Assembly: GCF_001514145.1 (NCBI RefSeq)
Contig: NZ_KQ948683.1
Coordinates: forward strand, 35,641-99,640
Reading direction: 5' to 3'
Source: Streptomyces canus
GTDB lineage: Bacteria; Actinomycetota; Actinomycetes; Streptomycetales; Streptomycetaceae
DNA length: 64,000 nt
Of the stretch, positions 16,851 through 25,626 are shown piece after piece; positions within the stretch are counted from its first letter, which is position 1; every line of letters starts with the position of its first letter. The position numbers were made by a program, and so were the translations under genes. Under the pieces are notes generated by a model, which saw only the letters and a list, made by a program, of their open reading frames with translations, was not told where the DNA came from and did no database searches.

Positions 16851-17435
16851 CCGCGGTGCGCTCTCCTCGTCGGGGACATCCGAACCGGATCCTACAGCGC
16901 CGTGCCTCGCGCCCTCACGAGCAGGGATGCCCCAGGCGCGGCCAACAGGGAACGACAGGTGCTACTGACCTGGGACTACAGGGCTTGCCCAAGGTCCGCT
17001 TCGTCGTCGGGAGCGCGTAACTCCGCACCGGAACAAGCGCATCGGGTTACCCGCGTGTCCGCGTCGAAGGCGATGGCCGTGACGTCGTCTCTCAGCTGCT
17101 CGCCGTGCGGCTGGGCGAGACCGCCCGCCAACGGGCCGGACCAGGCGCGGCGATGACCACAGCCCCTGGCGGCATCACGCGGGACGCCGTCCCAGCAGCC
17201 GGCGCCCCCGGCCTCCGGCGAACGGTGACAGTTCCGTGCGCCGCGCATTCCCAGGGGCCTCGGCGTCTCCGTAACCGATCGCCGTATCGCCGTATCGCCG
17301 GGCAATGGCGGTCAGGGCCAGGGCCGACGGTGGAAGCAGGGCGGAAACGTGTACGCGGTCCCATCCGGCTTCCACCGTCTTCCGGCACAGAAGCACACCG
17401 TTCGCCTGGTCAGAGGGCCTGTTCGTCACATGCGG
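16851..17435. other. 585 bases without an intact gene
   Basis: The stretch upstream of the TetR gene and downstream of fadB. On the minus strand around 16986-17130 a frame reads GEQLRDDVTAIAFDAD, which resembles the C-terminal end of SpoIIE-type PP2C phosphatases, but nothing before it supports a whole gene; it may be a scrap. A short direct repeat (ATCGCCGT, twice) is at about 17279-17296. No promoter is clear. Confidence 0.4.
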
Positions 17436-19607
17436 TCACTGGTACTCCTCCGCGTTCGCGGCCCTTCGGACGAGCGAATCCGGGGGCGTGAACCGCTCAC
17501 CGTGGCGCTGCGCCAACTCCCCTGCCCTGGCCACGAAGCCGGGCAGGCCGCCCTGGTACTGATTGACGTACTGAATGACCCCGCCGGTCCACACGGGAAA
17601 GCCGATGCCGAGGACCGACCCGATGTTGGCGTCGGCGACCGAGCGCACCACGCCCTCGTCGAGGCACCGGACGGCGTCCAGCGCTTCGGCGAAGAGCATG
17701 CGCTCCTGTATGTCGATGAGCGGCACATCGGTTCCGGTGCCCCCGAAGGCGCCCTTGAGGCCCGGCCACAGGCCCTGCTTCCTGCCCTCGGCGTATTCGT
17801 GGAATCCGGCTCCGGCGGCGCGCCCCTCGCGGCCGAACTCGTCGATCATGCGGTCGAGCACAGCATCGGCCGGGTGCGCGGGCGTGTCGATGCCGGCCGC
17901 GCGGTGGGCGGCTGCGGTCTCCTCGCGGATCTTGCGCATCAGAGTCAGCGACAGTTCGTCCATGAGCGCCAGTGGCCCGACCGGGTAGCCCGCCTGCAGG
18001 GCTGCCTGCTCGATCGAGGCGGCCGGTATGCCCTCGCCGAGCAGTGCTGCGCCCTCGTTGATGAACTGCCCGATGACGCGGCTGGTGAAGAAGCCCCTGC
18101 TGTCGTTGACCACGATGGGGGTCTTGCCGATCTGCCGGGCGACATCGATCGCCTTGGCCAGTGTCGCGTCGCTGGTCTTGTCGCCGACCACGATCTCCAA
18201 CAGCTTCATCTTGTCGACGGGGGAGAAGAAGTGCAGCCCGATGAAGTTCTCCGGGGCAGCCAGCCCTTCAGCCAGCCCGGTGATGGGAAGGGTGGAAGTA
18301 TTCGAGGCGAGGAGTGCATCCGGAGCCAGTTGACCCGCTGTTTCCGCCATGACCTTCCTCTTCAGCCCTGGCTCCTCGAACACCGCCTCGATGAGCAGAT
18401 CCGCGCCGGCGGCGTCGGCCGGATCGGCCGTCGGCGTGATCCGGGCCAGGATCTCCTCCTTCTGCTCCGGCGTGCTCCTGCCCTGCTGAACGGCTTTGTC
18501 CAGGATCCTGGCGCTGTACGCCTTGCCGCGTTCCGCCGCCTGCGGTGTCACGTCCTTGAGGACCACCTCCAGGCCGGCCTTGGCACTCACGTAGGCGATC
18601 CCGGCGCCCATCATGCCGGCGCCCAGCACGACCACCTTCCGCGCTCGGTGACGCGGGTGGCCCTCCGGCCGGTTGGCCCCCCGGTTGATCGCCTGCATGT
18701 CGAAGAACATCGACTTGACGATGTTCTTCGAGATCTGCCCGCAGATCAGGTCCACGCAGTACCGGGATTCGATCGTCAGAGCGTTGTCGAAGTCCACCTG
18801 GGCGCCCTCGACCGCGGCGCAGAGCAGGCTGTGCGCCGCGGGAGCGGGCGAGCCGTGGGACTGCTTGCGCAGTACGGCGGGCAGCGACGGCAGGACACCG
18901 GCGAGTGCGGGGCTGCCCGGGCTGCCGCCGGGAACACGGTGGCCCGGACGGTCCCACGGCTGCACAGGTTCAGGGTCGGTGGCGATCCATTCCCGGGCGG
19001 CCACGGCGAGGCGGTGCGGATCGTCGACCAGTTCGTCGACCAGTCCCCTGGCCAGCGCGTCGGCCGGACGGAACTTCCTGCCGGTCAGCAGGATCTCCTG
19101 AAGGGCGGTCACCAGCCCGAACATGCGGACCGTGCGGGTGGTGCCTCCCGCGCCCGGCAGGAGCCCCAGCGAGACTTCGGGGAGCCCGACGCCGACGCCC
19201 GGTGCGTCGACGGCGATGCGGCGGTGGCAGGCCAGCGCGATCTCGTATCCGCCGCCGAGTGCCGCACCGTTGATGGCCGCGACGACAGGGCGCCCCAGGG
19301 TCTCCAGACGCCGGAGTTGAGCCTTGACGCCGTCCAGCCGGGCGGTGATCTCAGCCGACTGGTCCGGCGTGGCACGGATCATCGAGTGGAGGTCGCCGCC
19401 GGCGAAGAAGGTCTTCTTCGCCGAGGTGATGATCACGCCTTTGACCGAGTCCCGTTCGGCGTAGAGGTGATCGATGAGGAACGGGAATTCCAGGTGGAAC
19501 CGGTCGTTCACGGTATTGGCCGACTGGTCCGGGTCGTCCATGGTGACGGTGACGATGTCGTCCGCGTCTTTTTCCCAGCGGAACATCGGGTGTTCGGGGG
19601 TCGTCAT
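17436..19607 (-). CDS. fadB: Trifunctional-type 3-hydroxyacyl-CoA dehydrogenase / enoyl-CoA hydratase
   Basis: A 723-residue beta-oxidation alpha subunit. Residues ~1-190 form a crotonase domain with the oxyanion segments GGDLHSM and NGAALGGGYEIALAC, and LPEVSLGLLPGAGGT; both catalytic glutamates (in GGYE and LPEV) are present. Residues ~310-500 form the NAD domain, with VVVLGAGMMGAGIAYVSAKAG, SNTSTLPITGLA and the catalytic His in IGLHFFSPVDKM. The C-terminal 3HCDH domains follow. It hydrates enoyl-CoA and oxidises the 3-hydroxyacyl-CoA. The thiolase gene lies upstream on the same strand, 424 bases away, an unusually wide gap for a fadAB pair. Length is normal for FadJ/FadB-like proteins. Confidence 0.94.
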   Translation of the reverse strand: MTTPEHPMFRWEKDADDIVTVTMDDPDQSANTVNDRFHLEFPFLIDHLYAERDSVKGVIITSAKKTFFAGGDLHSMIRATPDQSAEITARLDGVKAQLRRLETLGRPVVAAINGAALGGGYEIALACHRRIAVDAPGVGVGLPEVSLGLLPGAGGTTRTVRMFGLVTALQEILLTGRKFRPADALARGLVDELVDDPHRLAVAAREWIATDPEPVQPWDRPGHRVPGGSPGSPALAGVLPSLPAVLRKQSHGSPAPAAHSLLCAAVEGAQVDFDNALTIESRYCVDLICGQISKNIVKSMFFDMQAINRGANRPEGHPRHRARKVVVLGAGMMGAGIAYVSAKAGLEVVLKDVTPQAAERGKAYSARILDKAVQQGRSTPEQKEEILARITPTADPADAAGADLLIEAVFEEPGLKRKVMAETAGQLAPDALLASNTSTLPITGLAEGLAAPENFIGLHFFSPVDKMKLLEIVVGDKTSDATLAKAIDVARQIGKTPIVVNDSRGFFTSRVIGQFINEGAALLGEGIPAASIEQAALQAGYPVGPLALMDELSLTLMRKIREETAAAHRAAGIDTPAHPADAVLDRMIDEFGREGRAAGAGFHEYAEGRKQGLWPGLKGAFGGTGTDVPLIDIQERMLFAEALDAVRCLDEGVVRSVADANIGSVLGIGFPVWTGGVIQYVNQYQGGLPGFVARAGELAQRHGERFTPPDSLVRRAANAEEYQ

Positions 19608-20031
19608 CGGTGTCTCCGAGTTGTCAGCCGACCCCGAAAGGGCCGGGCGCTGCTGATCGGGTGCTGCTGACCGGCGCTCTACGGGAGTGGCCGCACGGTC
19701 CTTGAGGGTTCGGCTGCCTGCACTCGGCGGGTCTTCGACCCAGCGGCAGGGTTCACCGGACGGTGGACATCCTCGGCAGGTCCCTCACGCTGCTGGCGGT
19801 ACGGCCGGCGGACCGGCTGCGTGCGCTGCCGCACCGTCACCGCATCGCGGGGCGTACTGCCGCGAGGCCAGGACTGACGCACGCAACGCTTGCGTGCCGG
19901 CCCGGGCGCGCGTCACCGGGGCCGCCGGCCCGGTGGCCGACCGGATGCGGACGGGGCATCGGCTGCGTGGCGCGGTCCTGGGATCTTCGCTGCCCGTGGC
20001 GCGGGGCCGTGCTCCTGCGGCGGAACCCGCT
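19608..20031. other. 424-bp gap between thiolase and fadB
   Basis: No gene is recognisable on either strand. No strong hairpin or promoter was noticed, so the two genes may still be cotranscribed. The width suggests a lost gene or a second promoter for fadB. Confidence 0.4.
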
Positions 20032-21261
20032 TCAGACGCGTTCGATGAGAGTGGCCACGCCCATGCCGCCGCCTATGCACAGAGTGATGACCGCGCGGCG
20101 GGCCTGGCGACGCTCCAGTTCGTCGACCATGGTGCCGGCCAGCATGGCTCCGGTCGCTCCCAGCGGATGCCCCATGGCGATGGCACCGCCGTTGACATTG
20201 ACCTTTTCCGCAGGGATCTTGAGGTCTTTCGCGTACTTGAGCGGTACAGCGGCGAAAGCCTCGTTGATCTCGAAGAGGTCGATGTCGTCCACGGTGAGGC
20301 CGACGTGGTCGAGCAGTTTGCGGGTGGCGGGGACGGGGCCGGTCAGCATGATCGTGGGGTCGGCTCCCGATGTGGCGGTGGCGACGATACGTGCCCGAGG
20401 CGTCAGCCCGTGCTCGGCGCCGATCCGCTCGTCACCGATCAGGACCAGAGCGGCGCCGTCCACGATGCCGGAGGAGTTGCCTGCGTGGTGCACGTGCTCG
20501 ATCCGCTCAACCCAGTGGTACTGCTGGAGCGCCACGGCGTCGAAGCCGCCCTTCTCGCCCAACTGCGCGAACGAGGGCTTGAGTGCCGCGAGCGAGTCGG
20601 CGGTCGTGTCCGGCCGCATGTGCTCGTCGTGGTCGAGGGTGGTGATGCCGTTGCGGTCGCGGACCGGGACGACGGACTTGGTGAAGTACCCGCCTGACCA
20701 CGCGGCTGCGGCGAGCCGCTGGGACCGTTCGGCGTAGCGGTCCACCGTCTCACGCGTGAAGCCCTCGATGGTGGCGATCAGGTCGGCCGCCACTCCCTGA
20801 GGCACGAACGAGGTGACGAGGTTGGTCTCCGGGTCGTTCATCATCGCGCCGCCGTCGGAGCCCAGCGGCACCCGGGACATCGATTCGACGCCTCCGGCGA
20901 TCACCAGCCGGTCCCAGCCGGAGCGCACCTTCTGCGCGGCGGTGTTGACCGCTTCCAGGCCGGAACCGCAGAAGCGGTTGAGCTGCAGGCCTGCGACGGT
21001 GTCCGGAAGCCCGGCCGCCAGGGCGGCGACGCGAGGCAGCACCCCTCCCTGGTCACCGACCGGCGACACGATTCCCAGCACCAGGTCGTCGATCGCGGCG
21101 GGGTCGAGGCCGGGGTGGCGGGTGCGCAGTTCGTCGATCAGTCCGACCACCAGGGACACGGGCTTGATCGTGTGCAGGGAGCCGGAGGTCTTGCCCCGGC
21201 CGCGCGGGGTGCGGATGGCATCGTAGATGAACGCCTCTGGCACCGTCGGTGAGTTGGGCAT
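20032..21261 (-). CDS. fadA: Acetyl-CoA C-acyltransferase (thiolase)
   Basis: A 409-residue thiolase. Cys98 in LNRFCGSGLEAV is the acyl-carrying nucleophile; EINEAFA, NVNGGAIAMGHPLGATGA with the catalytic His, and the terminal CIGGGMGVA with the second Cys complete the active site. It cleaves 3-oxoacyl-CoA to acetyl-CoA and a shortened acyl-CoA, and pairs with the fadB-type gene downstream. It is divergent from the tandem TetR regulator; a clear operator lies between them. Compared with the thiolases at 33 and 45 kb it looks like the general beta-oxidation enzyme. Confidence 0.93.
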   Translation of the reverse strand: MPNSPTVPEAFIYDAIRTPRGRGKTSGSLHTIKPVSLVVGLIDELRTRHPGLDPAAIDDLVLGIVSPVGDQGGVLPRVAALAAGLPDTVAGLQLNRFCGSGLEAVNTAAQKVRSGWDRLVIAGGVESMSRVPLGSDGGAMMNDPETNLVTSFVPQGVAADLIATIEGFTRETVDRYAERSQRLAAAAWSGGYFTKSVVPVRDRNGITTLDHDEHMRPDTTADSLAALKPSFAQLGEKGGFDAVALQQYHWVERIEHVHHAGNSSGIVDGAALVLIGDERIGAEHGLTPRARIVATATSGADPTIMLTGPVPATRKLLDHVGLTVDDIDLFEINEAFAAVPLKYAKDLKIPAEKVNVNGGAIAMGHPLGATGAMLAGTMVDELERRQARRAVITLCIGGGMGVATLIERV

Positions 21262-21542
21262 CGCCGTGTTTCCTTTCGAACGTGTCCCGCCTCATTCGAT
21301 CTCGCCGCTGAGTGGTGCTGTGACCTGCGCAGAGACAAAGTCGCGCGAGACGCCGGGGTGCCCCGCCGCCCCACATGACGCTGTCGCTCCGATGTGGCCT
21401 CCGGGGCCGGCCGCCGCGGGCGGTGGGCTGCCTCTGTCCCGCAGCGTCCCTCGACACCGAATCGGACGGCCTCCGGTGGGACGGAGGCAAGTTCTCACAA
21501 GACCGACAAGGCGGCTTCTGATCGTGCTTGACCCCGAAGGTA

Positions 21543-21564
21543 GCCTAGTTAATATTCACTAGGC
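21543..21564. promoter_or_regulatory. Operator between fadA and the double-TetR gene
   Basis: GCCTAGT and ACTAGGC, perfect 7-bp arms around an 8-base AT-rich spacer, in the 364-bp divergent intergenic region (21262-21625). It lies 62 bases before the regulator start. The rest of that region holds no gene. Confidence 0.6.
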
Positions 21565-21625
21565 AAGGTGCGGCAGCGTCGGACCCGGTCGGCACCGGCG
21601 TCGCAGCGGGATGAGAGGCTGAGGT

Positions 21626-22828
21626 GTGGCAAGAACGACGACACCGCGCGGTGATCGCACTGGCGGGGCACGCCTGACGGCCGAGCAGCGCAGGCGGCAG
21701 CTGGCGGAGGCAGCGGCCCGGCGGTTCCACCGTCACGGCTTCCACGCGGTGGCGCTGGCCGATGTGGCCGCCGATGTCGGTGTCACGGCGCCGGCCGTCT
21801 ACCGGCACTTCCGCAACAAGAAGGCACTGCTGGCGGGTGCCATCGAAAGCGGGCTCGATCTCGCGGACGCCGACCTGCTTGTCGCCGGGGAGTCGCTGGA
21901 CCACCTGCTGCTCGCGCTGGCGGGGGCGGCGCTCGACCGCCGTGACATGTGGGTGCTGGTGCAACGGGAGATGCGGCACCTGGACGGCGAGGAGTTCGCG
22001 GCGGTCAAGGCCAGGTTCAACGGGTTTGTCGCCCGGTTCTCCGAGCGCCTGCACGCCGCCCGCCCCGATGCGGATCCCGGTCAGCTGGCGCTGCTGGTCA
22101 CCGCGGTCTTCGCGGTACTGACGAGCCCGTCCATCAGCAGGGTGCGCATGCCGGAGGCGGCGTACCGGCGGCTCCTCACCGCCGCTGCCGCCGCGACGGC
22201 CCGGGCCGAGCTGCCGGCACCGGCACCGGCACCGGACAGCCAGGTACCAACCCGGGTGGATCGGCGGAGCGTGCCGGTGTCTCGCAGCGAGGAGTTGCTG
22301 GAGACGGCGGTCGAACTGTTCCACGATCGGGGGTACGCGGCCGTGAGCCTGGACGACATCGGCGCGGCAGTCGGAATGGCCGGGCCCAGTATCTACCACC
22401 ACTTCGAGACGAAGTCCGAGCTGCTCGTCACCGCGGTCACACGGGTGGCGCGCCGGCTCACCGCCGCCCGTCCGTACGACGATGGGGCCGGCGCCCCTGA
22501 CATTCTCCAAGAACTGGTGCGCAGCTACATCCGCGTCGGCGTGGAGCAGCGGCATCTCTTCGGGGTCTATGTGACCGAGGCGATCAGTCTGCCGCCCGAT
22601 GCACGCCGCCGCATCGACACGGAGCTGGCCGCGAGCGTCCGGGAGTGGTCCGCGGCGCTGCGCTCGCGCCGGCCGGAGCTCAGCGCGGCTCAGAGCCAGG
22701 CACTCGTCTACGCGGCCCGCGCAATCGTCAACGACGTCGTCCGCGTCGGCCAGCTGCACACCCGACCGCGGACGGAGCCCGAACTCCAAGTCCTTCTCGG
22801 CACGGTGCTGGACACGGAACTCCCGTGA
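21626..22828 (+). CDS. Tandem double-domain TetR regulator
   Basis: A 400-residue protein made of two complete TetR units. The first HTH is at about residues 20-65 (VALADVAADVGVTAPAVYRHFRNKKAL) and the second at about 220-265 (VSLDDIGAAVGMAGPSIYHHFETKSEL), joined by a linker rich in Ala-Pro (PAPAPAPDS). Each HTH is followed by its own helical domain. TetR proteins are normally ~200-residue homodimers, so this one may act as a pseudo-dimer with two different half-site readers. GTG 21626 follows a GAGG-containing purine stretch. It faces fadA across the GCCTAGT/ACTAGGC operator and is the likely regulator of fadA-fadB. Confidence 0.9.
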   Translation: MARTTTPRGDRTGGARLTAEQRRRQLAEAAARRFHRHGFHAVALADVAADVGVTAPAVYRHFRNKKALLAGAIESGLDLADADLLVAGESLDHLLLALAGAALDRRDMWVLVQREMRHLDGEEFAAVKARFNGFVARFSERLHAARPDADPGQLALLVTAVFAVLTSPSISRVRMPEAAYRRLLTAAAAATARAELPAPAPAPDSQVPTRVDRRSVPVSRSEELLETAVELFHDRGYAAVSLDDIGAAVGMAGPSIYHHFETKSELLVTAVTRVARRLTAARPYDDGAGAPDILQELVRSYIRVGVEQRHLFGVYVTEAISLPPDARRRIDTELAASVREWSAALRSRRPELSAAQSQALVYAARAIVNDVVRVGQLHTRPRTEPELQVLLGTVLDTELP

Positions 22829-22844
22829 CGAGCCGACCGGTGCG

Positions 22845-22961
22845 AGGTTCGGTGTCGCCGGTATCGCCGCATGCACCTACGGCGCGGACGGCAGACTGAT
22901 CAGCCGTCATGACTTCTGGGATCCGGCGACCGTACTCGATCAGGTGGCCGCGGCCGGCTGA
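22845..22961 (+). pseudogene. C-terminal scrap of a SnoaL-like protein
   Basis: About 39 codons just after the double-TetR gene, reading FGVAGIAACTYGADGRLISR then HDFWDPATVLDQ and a stop, which resemble the last strands of SnoaL/NTF2-fold proteins. There is no start or N-terminal half. SnoaL domains occur elsewhere in this window (29054-30250 and 51297-51737). Confidence 0.45.
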
Positions 22962-23035
22962 GGAACGGTTCCCCACGCATCTCCGGCCGGCACGCATCGG
23001 CGTACGCCCGTGTGCGACGCACGTTTGTGGGTCTC

Positions 23036-24178
23036 TCACGCCTGCACGGCGGCCCCCGACCCCAGCAGGTCTTCGGCGCCCTGGACTTCCCATGCCTTCA
23101 GGACTTCGGCGGTGTGCCGGCCCGGCACGGGCGGGGGCGATCCGAGGGCGGTGGGTGTGGCCGAGAAGCGCGGCGCGGGCGCCGGCTGGAGGACGCCGTC
23201 CTGTTCCACCAGCGTGCCGCGGGCCTTGAGGTGTGGGTGGTCCGCGGCCTCGCGCAGGCTCATCACCGGTGCCACGCACGCGTCCGACGCCGAGAACGCC
23301 TGGGCCCACTCGCTGCGGGTGCGGCCGGCGAACGCCTCGGCGATGCGCTCGCGCAGCCGCGGCCACCGGGTGCGGTCGTGCTGGGCGGCCGGGTCCTCGT
23401 CGAGGCCGAGGACGGCGAGCAGTTCGGCGTAGAACTTCGGCTCCATCGCGCCGACGGCCATGTGGCGGCCGTCGGAGGTCTCGTAGACCGCGTAGAACGG
23501 CGCCCCGCCGTCGAGGAGGTTGACGCCCCGTTCGTCCTGCCACATCCCCGTCGCCAGCAACATGTGCGTTCCGGCCAGCAGGTGGGCCGTGCCGTCCACG
23601 ATGGCGGCGTCGACGACCTGCCCCCTGCCGGTGCGGTCGGCCTCGCGCAACGCCGCCAGGACACCGATGACCAGATACGTTGCTCCGCCGCCGAAGTCGC
23701 CGACGAGATTGAGCGGGATCTGCGGCGGTCCGCCGGCGCTGCCGATGGCGTGCAGGGCGCCCGTCAGCGCGACGTATCCGATGTCGTGCCCGGCCAGTTG
23801 GGCCATCGGCCCGTCCTGGCCCCAGCCGGTCATCCGGCCGTAGACCAGGCGGGGGTTACGGGCGAGGCAGTCCTCGGGGCCCAGGCCGAGCCGTTCGGCG
23901 ACGCCCGGGCGGTAGCCCTCGATCAGTACGTCGGCCCGGGCCGCCATGTCCAGCACGGCCCGTACGGCGTCGGGCTGCTTCAGGTCGAGCAGGACGGACT
24001 TCTTCCCGCGGTTCAGGATGTCGAGGTGTTCGAAGCCGGGGAACAGCCCGCTGCCGCCCGGGCGGTCGATGCGGACCACCTCGGCACCCAGGTCCGCGAG
24101 TGTCATCGCGGCGAACGGGCCGGGGCCGAGCCCGGCGAGTTCCAGTACCCTGCATCCGGACAGCGGGCCGCCTGCCAT
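23036..24178 (-). CDS. CaiB/BaiF CoA-transferase family protein, alpha-methylacyl-CoA racemase type
   Basis: A ~380-residue type III CoA-transferase-fold protein. ELAGLGPGPFAAMTLADLGAEVVRIDRPG is the N-terminus typical of the alpha-methylacyl-CoA racemase branch; the catalytic His and Asp are probably in AGHDIGYVALTG and QVVDAAIVDG. In that branch the enzyme epimerises the 2-methyl centre of acyl-CoAs, as needed before oxidation of methyl-branched side chains. It ends the minus-strand operon that begins at 30250. ATG 24178 (GGAGAG nearby) is preferred to an ATG 15 bases upstream. Plain CoA transfer cannot be excluded. Confidence 0.9.
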   Translation of the reverse strand: MAGGPLSGCRVLELAGLGPGPFAAMTLADLGAEVVRIDRPGGSGLFPGFEHLDILNRGKKSVLLDLKQPDAVRAVLDMAARADVLIEGYRPGVAERLGLGPEDCLARNPRLVYGRMTGWGQDGPMAQLAGHDIGYVALTGALHAIGSAGGPPQIPLNLVGDFGGGATYLVIGVLAALREADRTGRGQVVDAAIVDGTAHLLAGTHMLLATGMWQDERGVNLLDGGAPFYAVYETSDGRHMAVGAMEPKFYAELLAVLGLDEDPAAQHDRTRWPRLRERIAEAFAGRTRSEWAQAFSASDACVAPVMSLREAADHPHLKARGTLVEQDGVLQPAPAPRFSATPTALGSPPPVPGRHTAEVLKAWEVQGAEDLLGSGAAVQA

Positions 24179-24189
24179 TGTTCTCTCCC

Positions 24190-25425
24190 TCATGCGTGAG
24201 CGGTTTCACGGGCCTTGCGCCGCGTCTGCGCGAACGTGAGGGCGTCCGCCCACGAGGCGCCCCGGGTGATCAGTCCCCGGTACTTCATGATCTCGGTGGG
24301 CCTGTTGACGGCCAGGGCACCCACCAGCCGGTCACCGGCGCGGTAGAGCGCGACCCCGCGGTGATCCCGCTCGATGTCGCCGTCGACCACCGAGATCTCG
24401 TCCGCCTCGGGAATGCCGACGAACTGGATACGGGTGTCGTACTGGTCCGACCAGAAGTACGGCACCGTCGAGTACCCTCTGGCCGCCGCCGGGTTCAGCG
24501 CGTTGCGGGCGGCCAGGGCGCCCTGTTCGGCCGCGCTGGTCCAGTGCTCCAGGCGCATGGGCCGGTCGAAGAGCGGGTTGTGCCACCGGGCGACGTCGCC
24601 GGCCGCGTACACGCCTTCGGCTCCGGTGAAGAGCGTCTCGTCGCAGACCACGCCGTTGTCCAGGGTCAGGCCGGAACCCTCCAGCCAGTCGGTGGCGGGC
24701 ACGGCTCCGGCACCGACCACCACCAGGTCGGCGTCGAGTGCGGTGCCGTCGGAGAGCCGGACCCGTTCGATGCGTCCTTCACCCTCCAGCGCGGTGACGC
24801 TCACCCCGCACCGCAGATCGGTGCCGTGGCGCAGGTGCAGTGAGGCGAGGGCACCGCCCATGGTCTCGCCGACGGCGCGCACGAGCGGGGTCGGCTGTGC
24901 CTCGACCACGACGACGTCAAGACCGCGCTTCCTGGCGGCGGCCGCGGTCTCGGCTCCGATGAAGCCGGCGCCGATCACCACCGTCCGGGCTCCCGTGTCG
25001 AGTGCCCGCCGGACGGCCACCGCGTCGTCCACGGTACGCAGCGTGTGGACACCGTCCAGGCCGCGCATGCCGGGCAGTTGACGGGCGGTCGAGCCGGTGG
25101 CGATGACCAGGGCGTCGTATCCGATGGACTGTCCGCCGACGCCGACCGCCCGGTTGCGGGTGTCGAGGAAGGTGGCGGGGGTGCCGAGCAGGAGTTCCAC
25201 CCCGAGATCGGCGCGCAGCACCTCCTCGGTGCGGAAGGCCGGCATGGTCCCCTGCTCGCCGGTCGCGTCGAGGAACTCCTTGGACAGCGGCGGCCGGTCG
25301 TACGGGAGATGCCGCTCGGCGCCGACGAGGGTGATCCGCCCGTCGAAGCCGTCCTTGCGGGCGGCCTCGACGGCGCGCAGCCCGGCCAGGGAGGCGCCGA
25401 CGACGACGAGGTGACCGGGGCCCAT
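24190..25425 (-). CDS. FAD-dependent ferredoxin reductase
   Basis: A 411-residue NAD(P)H:ferredoxin reductase of the rhodocoxin/putidaredoxin-reductase type. The FAD site is LVVVGASLAGLRAVEAARKDG, followed by HLPYDRPPLSKEFL; the NAD site is VVIGAGFIGAETAAAARKRG; the second FAD segment is GVYAAGDVARW. ATG 25425 overlaps the ferredoxin stop, so the two are coupled. It should move electrons from NAD(P)H to the ferredoxin and on to an oxygenase. No cytochrome P450 lies in the window; the Rieske oxygenase at 36-37.6 kb is the only obvious client. An open frame continues upstream but lies over the ferredoxin gene. Confidence 0.93.
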   Translation of the reverse strand: MGPGHLVVVGASLAGLRAVEAARKDGFDGRITLVGAERHLPYDRPPLSKEFLDATGEQGTMPAFRTEEVLRADLGVELLLGTPATFLDTRNRAVGVGGQSIGYDALVIATGSTARQLPGMRGLDGVHTLRTVDDAVAVRRALDTGARTVVIGAGFIGAETAAAARKRGLDVVVVEAQPTPLVRAVGETMGGALASLHLRHGTDLRCGVSVTALEGEGRIERVRLSDGTALDADLVVVGAGAVPATDWLEGSGLTLDNGVVCDETLFTGAEGVYAAGDVARWHNPLFDRPMRLEHWTSAAEQGALAARNALNPAAARGYSTVPYFWSDQYDTRIQFVGIPEADEISVVDGDIERDHRGVALYRAGDRLVGALAVNRPTEIMKYRGLITRGASWADALTFAQTRRKARETAHA

Positions 25426-25616
25426 CAGGACTCCAGCCGAAGCGCCTCGGTCGGGCAGCCGGCGATGGCTTCCTCGACATCGGCGAGAGTTCCGGCCGGC
25501 ACGGTCTCGGTCTTCAGCACGAGGTCTCCGGCGTCGTCCACTTCGAACACCTCGGGTGCCAGGGACTCGCAGATCCCCAGGCCCGTGCACTTGGTGCGGT
25601 CAACAATGATCTTCAT
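25425..25616 (-). CDS. Small [3Fe-4S]-type ferredoxin
   Basis: A 63-residue ferredoxin. Cys10, Cys16 and Cys54 are the visible ligands (KCTGLGIC and AGCPTEAL). The middle position of the usual four-Cys motif is Gly-Leu, so a [3Fe-4S] cluster is expected. Such ferredoxins usually serve cytochrome P450s. It is coupled to its reductase (stop and start overlap by one base). In this cluster the acceptor could be the Rieske oxygenase or a P450 elsewhere in the genome. Confidence 0.93.
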   Translation of the reverse strand: MKIIVDRTKCTGLGICESLAPEVFEVDDAGDLVLKTETVPAGTLADVEEAIAGCPTEALRLES

Positions 25617-25626
25617 CGGTGCTCCT

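Noticed and set aside
17349..19670. 773-codon plus-strand frame over fadB
   Set aside because: Antisense shadow rich in Arg, Gly and His; the minus-strand frame is an intact FadB-type protein.
22599..22961. Full SnoaL gene starting at 22599
   Set aside because: The upstream part lies inside the double-TetR gene in another frame; only the last ~39 codons resemble SnoaL.
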